Below, piece by piece: positions 30,032 through 38,700 of a stretch of DNA of 64,000 nt. Each line of letters starts with the position of its first letter. Positions within the stretch are counted from its first letter, which is position 1. The stretch spans positions 1 to 64,000 of the forward strand of contig NZ_QFWW01000020.1 in the NCBI RefSeq assembly GCF_003265345.1, written 5' to 3'. The notes beneath the pieces were generated by a model, which did not search any database, was not told the origin of the DNA, and saw only the letters and a program-made list of their open reading frames with translations. A program made the translations under genes and the position numbers. The stretch comes from Lentzea terrae (GTDB lineage Bacteria > Actinomycetota > Actinomycetes > Mycobacteriales > Pseudonocardiaceae).

Positions 30032-30757
30032 ATGTCCGACGAAAAAGAGGGCGTCGTCATCAGCACACACCGGGTGATGCCCGGACGGATGGCGAGTTTC
30101 TCGACGTCGGTAAAGGGACTACTCAGCGCGGCATCCAGATCACAGGGCTATCTCGACGGCAGATTGGAGAAAGCATCGGGCGATTCGGCGACCTGGCTGG
30201 TCATCTGCTGGTTCGACAGCGCGGAGAGTGCCGCCGAGTGGGGCCGTTCGCGGTCGCACGCCACGTGGCGCGAGTACGTCGGACGCTTCGCCACCCGCGT
30301 CGAAGCGCCGCCGCGACCCGCCCAGGCACCATCGGGACCGCCGAGCCCGCCGCCGCGGTGGAAGACCGCGCTGGTGACGTTGATCGGCGTGTTCCCCGCG
30401 GTGCTGCTGGTCAACGTCACCGTCATCCCGCGGGTGACCGGGCTGCCGCTGCTGGCGCGCACGTTGATCCTGTGCGTCTGCGTGACGGGGCTGATGACCT
30501 GGGTGCTGATGCCGCAGGTGATGAAGGTGCTCGGCCCGTGGCTGCGCAAGGGCCCTGCGCCCGCCCCCGCACCGGCGCCCGCGGCAGCTCCCGTCCCCGT
30601 GCCGGCGCCCGCTCGTGCCACCGACCAGGCCACCCGACGCGACCAGGCCAACCGGCGCGACCAGGCCGGCCGACGCGACCAGCCCGTCCTGTCTGCCGCC
30701 GTCAACGCCCCCACCTCGACCTCGACCTCCCCCGGCCTCCGGCCACCACCACCCTGA
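30032..30757 (+). CDS. ABM-domain protein with two TM helices and Pro/Arg-rich tail
   Basis: 241 aa. ATG 30032 has AAAGGAGG ten bases upstream. Residues about 8-95 resemble an antibiotic-biosynthesis-monooxygenase (ABM) ferredoxin-like fold: VVISTHRVMPGRMASFSTSV, GYLDGRLEKASGDSATWLVI. Two TM helices follow (about 112-130 ALVTLIGVFPAVLLVNVTVI, and 140-160 LILCVCVTGLMTWVLMPQV). The ~70-residue tail is Ala/Pro-rich and has four near-repeats of RRDQA. ABM proteins catalyse cofactor-free oxygenation or bind small molecules; here the domain would face one side of the membrane. It is the first gene of the plus-strand arm and is a 78-bp gap from pabAB. Its role in the cluster is unknown. Confidence 0.7.
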   Translation: MSDEKEGVVISTHRVMPGRMASFSTSVKGLLSAASRSQGYLDGRLEKASGDSATWLVICWFDSAESAAEWGRSRSHATWREYVGRFATRVEAPPRPAQAPSGPPSPPPRWKTALVTLIGVFPAVLLVNVTVIPRVTGLPLLARTLILCVCVTGLMTWVLMPQVMKVLGPWLRKGPAPAPAPAPAAAPVPVPAPARATDQATRRDQANRRDQAGRRDQPVLSAAVNAPTSTSTSPGLRPPPP

Positions 30758-30834
30758 GCAGCGCGGTCGCAGCACGCCGCCCCGGCGACCTTCCCCCAGC
30801 GTGCCGCCGACCCCCGAGCACCGGAGCGTATTCA

Positions 30835-33027
30835 GTGCGGACCCTTCTGATCGACAACCACGACTCGTACACCTACAACCTGTTCCACCTCGTCGCGAGC
30901 GTGAACGGGGAAGACCCCCTCGTGCTCAGCAACGACGATCCGGAGCTCGCCAGGTTGTCGTTCGGCGAGGTGGACAACGTGGTGATCTCCCCAGGTCCCG
31001 GTCGACCCGGCCGGTCCAGGGACCTCGCCGGGTCGACCAGGTTCCTGGACCAGGACGTGCTGCCGGTGCTCGGCGTGTGCCTCGGCCACCAGGGGCTCGG
31101 GTTCCAGGCGGGTGCGCGGGTCGCGTTGGCACCACAGGCCCGGCACGGCCACCCGACGGCGGTCACGCACGTCGGCAGCGACCTGTTCGAGGGCATTCCG
31201 CAGGGGTTCACGGCGGTGCGCTACCACTCGTTGTACCTGCCCGAACCGCTGCCGCCCGGCCTGGAGGCCACCGCGTGGGCGGAGGACGGCGTGCTGATGG
31301 CGCTGCGGCACCGGACCCGGCCGCAGTGGGGAGTGCAGTTCCACCCAGAGTCGATCCTCACCGAGTGGGGCACCCGGCTGCTGGCCAACTTCCGCGAACT
31401 CTCCGCAGCAGCGCGACCGTCCGTCACCATAAGCAGAAAACCCTTGGCGGACAACGAGATCGTGACACGGAGCCGCCAGACCGGCCATCGGCTGCACACC
31501 GCCGTCCACCACGGCATCGTCGATCCCGAGCAGGTGTTCGCGGAGCTGCACTCCGCGTCGGAGCGGGCGTTCTGGCTCGACGGCGCCGGTGCGGGCGAGC
31601 GCGGGGCGCGGTTCTCCTACCTGGGCGACGACACCGGTCCGCTCGCCGAGTACTGCAGCTACGACGTGCGGGCGGGCGTGGTGACCGTGGAACGCGCGGG
31701 CCGGCCGCCGGCCAGACTGCGCGACGACATCTTCGCCTACCTCCGGCAAGGTCTGGCCGACCGCGCACATCCCGAGCCGGACCTGCCGTTCGACTTCACC
31801 TGCGGCTGGGTCGGGTACTTCGGCTACGAGCTCAAGGCTTCGCTCGGTGGCCGGGCCGCCCACCGCAGCAACACTCCGGACGCGGCCTGGCTGTTCGCCG
31901 ACCGTGTGATCGTCATCGACCACCAGGAACACACGGCACATCTGTTGTGTCTGGCCGAGGACACGCGCTCGGCCCACGACGAGGCCGCCGGTTGGCTCGA
32001 CGCCACGCTCGCCTTCCTCGCCTCGCTGTCCTCGCACGAGGCGCCGCCCGTCCGGTCGTGGCCGCAGGAGGACGACGCTGTGGAGATCACCGAACGGTGG
32101 CTGCTGCGCTCGTCCGACGACTACCGCGCGGATGTCGAGTCCTGCCAGGAACAACTGCGCGCGGGCGAGAGCTACGAGATCTGCCTGACCACCGCGGTCG
32201 AACTGCCCGCGACGTGCGCGTCCGCCGACTACTACCGGGTGCTGCGTCGGGTCAACCCTGCGCCGTACTCCGCCTACCTGCGCTTCGGCGAGGTCGACGT
32301 GGCCAGTTCGTCGCCGGAGCGGTTCCTCCGGGTCGGCGCCGACGGTGTCGTGCAGGCCGAGCCGATCAAGGGCACGGCCGCCCGCGGCACGACCCCCGAA
32401 GAGGACGCCGCCCTGCGCGACGGGCTGGCCTCGGACCCGAAGACGCGCGCCGAGAACCTGATGATCGTCGACCTGCTGCGCAACGACCTGGGGCGCGTGT
32501 GCGAGGTCGGCACCGTGGAAGTGCCGGAGCTGATGGGCACTCGCACGTACCGAACCGTGCACCAGCTCGTGTCGACGGTGCGGGGCGCGCTGAGGCCGGA
32601 ACTCGACGCGCTGGACTGCGTGCAGGCGTGTTTCCCCGGCGGATCGATGACCGGAGCGCCCAAGGAACGCACGATGGAGATCATCGACGAGCTGGAGCCG
32701 GGCGCGCGCGGCGTGTACTCCGGTGCACTGGGGTTCTTGAGCTGCAACGGATCCGCTGACCTGAGCATCGTCATCCGGACCGCGGTGTTCGCCGCCGGAC
32801 GGGTGCGGATCGGTGCCGGCGGCGCGGTCGTGCTGGACTCCGACCCGGACGGCGAGTACCAGGAGATGCTGCTCAAGCTGGCCGCGCCGATGCGGGCGTA
32901 CTGGAGCTCGGGTGCGCACCGCCCGGCCGCTGTGCTGTCCGCCGAACCGCGCGTACATCGGCGAGGCCGGCACGCGCGTCGCCGTCGGCGCACCGCCGTG
33001 ATCGGTGCGGAGGTCGAGGCGGGATGA
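30835..33027 (+). CDS. pabAB: Aminodeoxychorismate synthase, GATase-PabB fusion
   Basis: 730 aa from GTG (GGAG eight bases upstream). N-terminal class I glutamine amidotransferase (about 1-195): IDNHDSYTYNL, GVCLGHQGLG with nucleophile Cys, and QFHPES with His/Glu. The C-terminal chorismate-binding domain (about 270-700) has ICLTTAVEL, the motif PIKGTAARG, ENLMIVDLLRNDLGRV and FPGGSMTGAPKERTME. The Lys in PIKGT is the hallmark of PabB; anthranilate synthases have PIAGT. The fusion order is that of streptomycete PabAB, opposite to PhzE. It aminates chorismate to 4-amino-4-deoxychorismate. The last ~25 residues are Arg-rich and poorly conserved. Confidence 0.92.
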   Translation: MRTLLIDNHDSYTYNLFHLVASVNGEDPLVLSNDDPELARLSFGEVDNVVISPGPGRPGRSRDLAGSTRFLDQDVLPVLGVCLGHQGLGFQAGARVALAPQARHGHPTAVTHVGSDLFEGIPQGFTAVRYHSLYLPEPLPPGLEATAWAEDGVLMALRHRTRPQWGVQFHPESILTEWGTRLLANFRELSAAARPSVTISRKPLADNEIVTRSRQTGHRLHTAVHHGIVDPEQVFAELHSASERAFWLDGAGAGERGARFSYLGDDTGPLAEYCSYDVRAGVVTVERAGRPPARLRDDIFAYLRQGLADRAHPEPDLPFDFTCGWVGYFGYELKASLGGRAAHRSNTPDAAWLFADRVIVIDHQEHTAHLLCLAEDTRSAHDEAAGWLDATLAFLASLSSHEAPPVRSWPQEDDAVEITERWLLRSSDDYRADVESCQEQLRAGESYEICLTTAVELPATCASADYYRVLRRVNPAPYSAYLRFGEVDVASSSPERFLRVGADGVVQAEPIKGTAARGTTPEEDAALRDGLASDPKTRAENLMIVDLLRNDLGRVCEVGTVEVPELMGTRTYRTVHQLVSTVRGALRPELDALDCVQACFPGGSMTGAPKERTMEIIDELEPGARGVYSGALGFLSCNGSADLSIVIRTAVFAAGRVRIGAGGAVVLDSDPDGEYQEMLLKLAAPMRAYWSSGAHRPAAVLSAEPRVHRRGRHARRRRRTAVIGAEVEAG

Positions 33028-34484
33028 TGAGCCGAGCCCACAACGCGGCCCTCGCACTGGCGACGCACGCCGACCGGGCCGGCTGGTCGTCCCGCCCCGC
33101 CTACTTCGTGGGCGACGAGGTGTGGACGCACGGCCAGATCCACGACCTCGCCGCAAGGGCCGCAGGCGTGCTGCACGACCGCGGCATCACCAGGGGTGAC
33201 CACGTGCTGCTCGCCGCGCCGGACGGTGCCGCGTGGGTCGTCGCGTTCCTGGCGATCACGCGGCTGGGTGCGGTGGCCGTCCTGGTGAACCCGGAGCTCA
33301 CGGCGGCCGACCACCGGCTCCTGCTCGCGGACAGCGTCGCCCGCACCTGTGTGACGGACGCGGCGCTGGAGGAACACTTCGCCGGCCACGACTGGATGGA
33401 CGTCGAACACCTGCTGGATCTGGCCTGGACGACCGCGGCCGGACCTGCCGCCAACGTCACCCCGGCGAGCCCGCTCTACATCCAGTACACGTCGGGCACC
33501 ACGGGCAACCCGAAAGGTGCCGTCCACACGCACAAGGATCTCGCCTTGTACGGCACGTCGGTCGGACGTGACGTCCTGCGCATCGGCCTCGGCGACGTCG
33601 CGCTTTCGGTGTCGAAGATGTTCTGGGCGTACGGGTTCGGCAACGCGTTGGTGTTCCCGTTGCACTCCGGTTCCTCCGCGGTCCTCACGCCGCACCGGCC
33701 CGGTGCTGCGGAGATCGTCGACCTGGTCGCCCGGCACCGGGTGAACCTGCTGTACTCCGTGCCCTCCTCCTATGCGGCCCTGGCGAACACCAACAAAGCG
33801 TTGTCGTCCTTGAGAGCCGCTGTGTCCGCCGGCGAACCGATGCCGGAACCGCTCGGCGAACTGCTGCGCGACGACCTCAACCTCGAGGTGCTGGAACAGA
33901 TCGGATCGACCGAGGCCGGACATGCGTTCTGCGCCAACGGGATCGGCCACAACACCCCCGGCACGCTCGGCCGGCCCGTACCCGGCTGGGAAGTGCAGGT
34001 GCGTGACGCGCACGGCCTGCCGGCGCAGGAGGGCGAACTGTGGGTGCAGGGCCCGACGCTGTTCTCCCACTACCACAACCAGCCCGACCTCACCCGGCGC
34101 ACGCTCGTCGACGGCTGGCTGACGACCCACGACCGGGTGCGGCAGAACCCCGACGGCACGCTGAGCCATCTCGGCCGGACCGACGACATGGAGATGGTCG
34201 GCGGGATCTCCCTCTCCCCGCTGGAGATCGAGCGCGTGCTGGCCGCGCATCCACTGGTGCGCGAGGCCGCCGTCGCCGCGGTGCTCGACCAGCACGCGTC
34301 CCGGCTGCGGGCGTTCGTCGTGCCCGCACAGCACTCGCCGGGGCTGGAGGACGAACTGATCACCTGGACCAGGTCCCGGCTGCCCGCTTTCAAGGTCCCG
34401 CGCACCGTGCGGCTCGTGCGGCAGCTGCCGAGGACCGCCACCGGCAAGTTGCGCCGCCACGTCGTGCGCACCGGATCCTGGTAA
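33024..34484 (+). CDS. Benzoate-CoA-ligase-like AMP-forming enzyme
   Basis: 486 aa, ATGA overlap with pabAB. Core motifs: YIQYTSGTTGNPKGAVHTH (P-loop, about 154-172), the benzoate-ligase-specific FWAYGFGNALVFPLHSGSS, GSTEAGH, then DDMEMVGGISLSPLEIERV hinge and catalytic Lys in RTATGKLRRHV. All catalytic positions are present, so it should adenylate an aromatic acid and transfer it to CoA or a carrier. PABA or hydroxy-PABA, made by the neighbours, is the likely substrate; this is inferred from position. Confidence 0.88.
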   Translation: MMSRAHNAALALATHADRAGWSSRPAYFVGDEVWTHGQIHDLAARAAGVLHDRGITRGDHVLLAAPDGAAWVVAFLAITRLGAVAVLVNPELTAADHRLLLADSVARTCVTDAALEEHFAGHDWMDVEHLLDLAWTTAAGPAANVTPASPLYIQYTSGTTGNPKGAVHTHKDLALYGTSVGRDVLRIGLGDVALSVSKMFWAYGFGNALVFPLHSGSSAVLTPHRPGAAEIVDLVARHRVNLLYSVPSSYAALANTNKALSSLRAAVSAGEPMPEPLGELLRDDLNLEVLEQIGSTEAGHAFCANGIGHNTPGTLGRPVPGWEVQVRDAHGLPAQEGELWVQGPTLFSHYHNQPDLTRRTLVDGWLTTHDRVRQNPDGTLSHLGRTDDMEMVGGISLSPLEIERVLAAHPLVREAAVAAVLDQHASRLRAFVVPAQHSPGLEDELITWTRSRLPAFKVPRTVRLVRQLPRTATGKLRRHVVRTGSW

Positions 34485-34501
34485 CCGAAGGAGTTTCCCA
34501 A

Positions 34502-36079
34502 GTGCAGCAAAAACTGTTCGGCGCCAGCGGTTTCTACATCGGCCAGATGTTCCGCGAGGCCGCGATGCGCCACGGTGCCGTACCGGTCGTCCTGGACCGT
34601 CCGCTGGACGTGGCTCCCGACACCGGCCTGCAGCACAGCTACCGCTCACTCGCCGACCTGGTCGACCGGCTCGCGGACCAGCTGTGGTCCGCCGGGGTCA
34701 GGCCCGCGAGTCACGTCGCGATCCACAAGCGCGACAACGTGGACATCGCGTTGCTCGGCTGTGCCGCGTCCCGCATCGGCGCCGTGCCCGTCCTGCTCTC
34801 CCCCGGCCTGGACGCCACCGCGGCCTCGATCCTGCTCGGCCGGCTCGACCGGCCGCTGCTGGTGACGGACGAGGCGACCTTGGAACGGCTCGCCGCGCAC
34901 ACCGACATCGCGAAGCTCACCAGCAAGCGCGTCCTCGTCAGCGGAGTCTTTCCCGGTGCCGTCGCGCTCAGCGGCCTGGAGGTGACCGGACGCGCCAAGC
35001 TGGTCCGGCTGCACCCCGACGAGCCCGCGATGATCACGCACAGCTCGGGCACGACCGACGTGCCCAAGCTGGCCGTGCACTGCGCCCGCGCGTTGTGGAA
35101 CCGGTTGGTGCCGCAGAAGGTCATGGCTCTGCCCGTGCGCGGGGAGACGGCGGCCTTCTGCATGTCGTTCGTCCACTCGCGCTTCTACCACGCGCTCGGC
35201 ACGTTCCTGTCCGGCGGCAGCCGCCTGCTCCTGCTCACCGACCACGACCCCGCGTCGGTCGGCCCGTTGCTGGCCCGGTGGCAGCCGGGCGTGGTGGAGA
35301 CGCACCCCAACACGTTCGTGCTGTGGGAAGACCTCGCGGACGCCCCTGGTGCACCGTTGAAGAACGTCCGCTGCTTCGGCAGCACCTTCGACGCCATCCA
35401 CCCGCGCACCGTGCAGCGGTTGCTTGCCGCGTCACACCGACGCGGCAAGTACCTCATGCAGCTCTACGGACAGAGCGAGACCGGACCGGTGGCCGTGCGC
35501 ATGTTCACCGAACGTGGTGCGGCACGCGGCAACGGACGCCTGGTGGGCATCGGCATCCCCGGCTTCACCAAGGTCAGGATCACCAACGACGCCGGCACCC
35601 CGGTGCCGCGCGGCACGGTCGGGCACATCGAGGCACGCACCCGCGGGCGGATCGTCACCTACCAGGGCGCTCAGGACCGGTACGACGCACAGCTCAACGG
35701 CACCTGGTGGCGCATGGGCGACATGGGCACCCGCAGCTGGTGGGGCGGCCTGCACCTGATCGACCGCGAGATCGACCAGATCGACGACGTGGACAGCAAC
35801 CTCCGGATCGAGGACGTGCTGATGTCCCGGCTCGACGAGCTGCGCGAGATCGTCGTGGTGCCCGGCGCGGACGGCGTCGCGGTGCCCGTGATCTGCACCC
35901 GCAGCGGCGCGCCGCTGGAACCGGCACGCTGGCGGCGTGCAACGGCTGACCTGCCCGCCATGGACGCACCGCGGCAATGGGCGTTCGACGACCTGCCCAG
36001 GACGTCCACGTGGAAGATCAAGCGAGTTGCGCTCGCGCAGCTGATCGCCACCGGTGACCGCGCGGTGGCCCGTGGCTGA
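34502..36079 (+). CDS. Atypical class I adenylate-forming enzyme
   Basis: 525 aa from GTG (AAGGAG upstream). It shows the ANL-fold path with substitutions: ITHSSGTTDVPKLAVHCA replaces the usual glycine-rich SGTTGxPKG loop, YGQSETGPVAVRMF is the A5-like motif, RMGDMGTR the A7-like Asp, and RTSTWKIKRVAL carries the C-terminal Lys. The usual hinge motif is replaced by LIDREIDQIDDVDSNLR. It follows a normal aromatic ligase in the same operon, so it probably performs a different step. CreM-type ANL proteins catalyse ATP-dependent diazotisation with nitrous acid, which fits the cluster. That role is a hypothesis; ligation to an amine or alcohol is an alternative. Confidence 0.8.
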   Translation: MQQKLFGASGFYIGQMFREAAMRHGAVPVVLDRPLDVAPDTGLQHSYRSLADLVDRLADQLWSAGVRPASHVAIHKRDNVDIALLGCAASRIGAVPVLLSPGLDATAASILLGRLDRPLLVTDEATLERLAAHTDIAKLTSKRVLVSGVFPGAVALSGLEVTGRAKLVRLHPDEPAMITHSSGTTDVPKLAVHCARALWNRLVPQKVMALPVRGETAAFCMSFVHSRFYHALGTFLSGGSRLLLLTDHDPASVGPLLARWQPGVVETHPNTFVLWEDLADAPGAPLKNVRCFGSTFDAIHPRTVQRLLAASHRRGKYLMQLYGQSETGPVAVRMFTERGAARGNGRLVGIGIPGFTKVRITNDAGTPVPRGTVGHIEARTRGRIVTYQGAQDRYDAQLNGTWWRMGDMGTRSWWGGLHLIDREIDQIDDVDSNLRIEDVLMSRLDELREIVVVPGADGVAVPVICTRSGAPLEPARWRRATADLPAMDAPRQWAFDDLPRTSTWKIKRVALAQLIATGDRAVARG

Positions 36080-37256
36080 CGAGGCACCGGTGATCGTCGT
36101 GGGGGCCGGGCCGGTCGGGCTCTGCGCCGCGCTGGCCCTGCGCGCTCACCGGGTGCCCGTCGTCCTGCTCGAAGCCGACCCCGCCGACCGGCAGCGCACC
36201 GGCAGCCGAGCTCTCTACGTGCACGGGAAGTCGTTGGCGCTGCTGGAATCCATCAGCCGGGGACTGGGCGCGGAGCTCGCGGCGCGGGGCGTGCTCTGGA
36301 ACGTCCGCCGCACCCTGTACCGCGGGCGGCAGGTGTACGCGCGGGAGTTCCCGCCGCACGACCCCGCTCGCGGCCTGCCCCCGTTCACCAGCCTGCGGCA
36401 AAGCGAGACCGAGCGCATCCTGTTGCACGCCTGCGAAAGCGCGGGCGTCGAGGTGCGGTGGAACCACCCCGTCACCGAGATCGTCGCGCACTCCGCCGGC
36501 GTCACCGTGGCCACGGCTGATGGCACGACCTGGTCTGGAAGTCACGTCGTGGGAGCCGACGGCGCCAGGTCGACCGTGCGCAAGTGCACGGGTTCCACTT
36601 TGGACGGATCGGCCGCAGAAGGGTTCCACGTGGTCGTCGACATCGCCGACGCCCCGGACCTGGAGCGGGTGATGCACTACGAGCATCCCGCCGCGGGCGG
36701 TCGCAGCGTGCTCCTCGTGCCTTACGCGGGCGGCTTCCAGGTCGACGTGCAGAGCCGGGCAGGAGACGCACCGGAGGGCTTCGCAGCACCGGAAGAGGTG
36801 TGCCGGTGGCTGCCCGCGTTGATCGGACCGACGCCGTCCGAGCGCATCACGGCGATCTCCGTCTACCGGTTCCTGCAGCTGATCGCCGACGACTTCACCG
36901 ACCCGCACCACCGGGTTCTGCTCGTGGGCGAGGCAGCGCACCTGTTCCCGCCCTTCGGCGCCCGTGGCATGAACAGCGGCTTCGCCGACGCCCAGGCCGC
37001 AGCGGAGGCCATCGCCGTCGGACGCGGGGCGCCCGTGGCCAACGCCGAGGCCGTCACCCGGTTCGCCACGGCGAGACGAGCGGCGGCACAGGTCAACAGC
37101 GCTGCTGCGGGCGCGGCCCTGCGGCACCTGCGGCCACCCAGCACGGCGGCCCGGCTGCGACGCGGCGCGGCGGCCCGGCTGGCACCCGTGGTTCCCCGGT
37201 TCGGCGAGTGGCTGGAACACGCGCCTTACGGGCCACGCGCCGTGGTGAGGCACTGA
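36072..37256 (+). CDS. FAD-dependent aromatic monooxygenase
   Basis: 394 aa from GTG 36072, overlapping the previous gene by 8 bp. N-terminal VIVVGAGPVGLCAALALRAH (GxGxxG), a middle DG motif in GADGARSTVRK, and the C-terminal GEAAHLFPPFGARGMNSGFADA (a GD-type motif with Glu in place of Asp). This is the PHBH/MhpA-like group A flavin hydroxylase family, which hydroxylates phenols, anilines and aminobenzoates using NAD(P)H. Given the PABA genes around it, hydroxylation of PABA or an activated form, possibly ortho to the amine, is likely. It is shorter than the 500-aa polyketide hydroxylases and lacks their thioredoxin-like tail. Confidence 0.85.
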   Translation: MADEAPVIVVGAGPVGLCAALALRAHRVPVVLLEADPADRQRTGSRALYVHGKSLALLESISRGLGAELAARGVLWNVRRTLYRGRQVYAREFPPHDPARGLPPFTSLRQSETERILLHACESAGVEVRWNHPVTEIVAHSAGVTVATADGTTWSGSHVVGADGARSTVRKCTGSTLDGSAAEGFHVVVDIADAPDLERVMHYEHPAAGGRSVLLVPYAGGFQVDVQSRAGDAPEGFAAPEEVCRWLPALIGPTPSERITAISVYRFLQLIADDFTDPHHRVLLVGEAAHLFPPFGARGMNSGFADAQAAAEAIAVGRGAPVANAEAVTRFATARRAAAQVNSAAAGAALRHLRPPSTAARLRRGAAARLAPVVPRFGEWLEHAPYGPRAVVRH

Positions 37257-38051
37257 ATGGCGGGCGAGCTGCTGGTGGCCGACTCCTGGCTGGTGCTGGA
37301 CGGATCGGTGCGGTCGCTGGACCGGCACATCCGCAGGTTCACCGAGTCCTGTCTGGAGGTCGGCGGCGTGACACCGCTGGAGCTCGACCGGTTCTGGCGC
37401 GAGACGATCTCCGCCCTGCCCCGCACGGGCGCGTGGTTCCCGCGGGTCGAGCTCGCGGGCGATCCGCCGTCGTTGCGACTGCAGATCCGTCCGGCACCCC
37501 CACGCGGCGAACACGTGCGCGTGTGGGTGCCGGACGCGCCTGATCACCGGCGCAGTCCGGCGCGCAAGGGGCCGGACCTCGAGGCGCTGGGCCGGTTGCG
37601 GGCCGAGGCGGAACGGCACGACGCTCAGGAAGCGCTGCTGCGGACCGCGGACGGCATCGTGGTCGAAGCCGCGAGCTCGTCGGTGCTGTGGTGGGAGGAC
37701 GACGTCCTGTGCGCACCGCCGGAGGAGATTCCCGCACTGCCGGGCACGACCGCCGGGCTGGTGCTGGACCTCGCCACCGCACGGGGCATCCCGATCGCGC
37801 GAGGTGCCCGCCGGGTCGACGAGCTGGCCGGCCGGGAGGTGTGGCTGCTCAACGCTTTGCACGGCATCCGCCTGGTCACCGGTTTGGCTGGACCCGGCGT
37901 CACTTCACGCAGCGGCGTCGGCCTGGTCACGAGTGTGACCGAATCCGGCGTCGCCCTGGGCAGCGGCAGGCACTTCGCGGTGTGGCGGGAGCGGGTCGAA
38001 CGGCTGCGCACACCGCTCGACCCGCTCGCCAAGTCAGCCGGCCTTCGGTGA
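37257..38051 (+). CDS. pabC: Class IV aminotransferase-fold ADC lyase
   Basis: 264 aa. The start abuts the previous stop directly. Motifs: LLVADSWLVLDGSVRSLDRH at the start, ALLRTADGIVVEAASSSVLW, LPGTTAGLVLDLATARGIPI, and AGREVWLLNALHGIRLVTG, the class IV PLP-fold set. The PLP Lys should lie in SPARKGPDLEAL (about 101-112). It eliminates pyruvate from aminodeoxychorismate to give p-aminobenzoate, completing the pathway begun by PabAB. D-amino-acid or branched-chain aminotransferases share the fold, but context points to PabC. Its last 18 bp overlap the convergent AhpD-like gene. Confidence 0.85.
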   Translation: MAGELLVADSWLVLDGSVRSLDRHIRRFTESCLEVGGVTPLELDRFWRETISALPRTGAWFPRVELAGDPPSLRLQIRPAPPRGEHVRVWVPDAPDHRRSPARKGPDLEALGRLRAEAERHDAQEALLRTADGIVVEAASSSVLWWEDDVLCAPPEEIPALPGTTAGLVLDLATARGIPIARGARRVDELAGREVWLLNALHGIRLVTGLAGPGVTSRSGVGLVTSVTESGVALGSGRHFAVWRERVERLRTPLDPLAKSAGLR

Positions 38052-38513
38052 CGGGGGCACCATGCGGGTGCTCACCGCGATGCGGTTGTAGGCGTTGATG
38101 ACGGTGCAGACCCAGATGAGCGCGGCGGTCCCGTCCTCGCCGAACTCCGCGACGGCGGCCCGGTACACCTCGTCCGGCACCCGGCCGTCGTGCACGAACG
38201 TGATCGCCTCCGCCAGTGCGAACGCGGCCTTCTCCCGCTGGTCGAACAGCGCGGACGCGGGCCAGGCGAACAGCGCGTCGAGCCGTTGCGCCGACTCGCC
38301 GCCGGACCGCGCGTCGCGGGCGTGGAGGTCCATGCAGAACTCGCACCCGTTGATCTGTGAGACGCGCAGCCGCAGCAGCTCCAGCAGTGGGGCGGGCAAC
38401 CCGGCCCGCGCCGCGTTGTCCGCCGCGGCGACGTGCAGCGCCCGCATCGCGGCGGACACGTCCGGGGTGACCGACTTCAGGTTCACCCTCGGCTCGCTAG
38501 TGATGGTCGACAT
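38034..38513 (-). CDS. Carboxymuconolactone decarboxylase/AhpD-like protein
   Basis: 159 aa. The signature NGCEFCMDLHARDAR at about 55-69 holds the peroxidase-type CxxC and following His. The flanking helices (PAPLLELLRLRVSQI, ALAEAITFVHDGRVP, LIWVCTVINAYNRIA) are the AhpD/CMD fold. It probably reduces alkyl hydroperoxides. AhpD-like genes often accompany SigJ-type sigma factors, and one lies at 39123 on the same strand. It overlaps pabC tail-to-tail, so it most likely marks the outer edge of the biosynthetic cluster. Confidence 0.85.
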   Translation of the reverse strand: MSTITSEPRVNLKSVTPDVSAAMRALHVAAADNAARAGLPAPLLELLRLRVSQINGCEFCMDLHARDARSGGESAQRLDALFAWPASALFDQREKAAFALAEAITFVHDGRVPDEVYRAAVAEFGEDGTAALIWVCTVINAYNRIAVSTRMVPPSPKAG

Positions 38514-38700
38514 GCGTCCACACTAGCCGACTTTCGAGCGCTTTTCGTTGCCGCACAACAGAATTCCGCGTTGTTTCCATTGTGGACACAGCGCTCGCGG
38601 TGCTGCGCGGAAACCGGGCTGACGAGGCTCGTGGCGGAACGGCGCGGTAGCGGGCTCGGCGCACACCGCCTCGGCCGCGCCGTTCGAGTCCTGCAGGTAC

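Noticed and set aside
30835-33027. Anthranilate synthase or PhzE-type ADIC synthase
   Set aside because: The GATase domain comes first and the motif is PIKGT with Lys; PhzE has the opposite order and TrpE has PIAGT. PabC also follows in the same operon.
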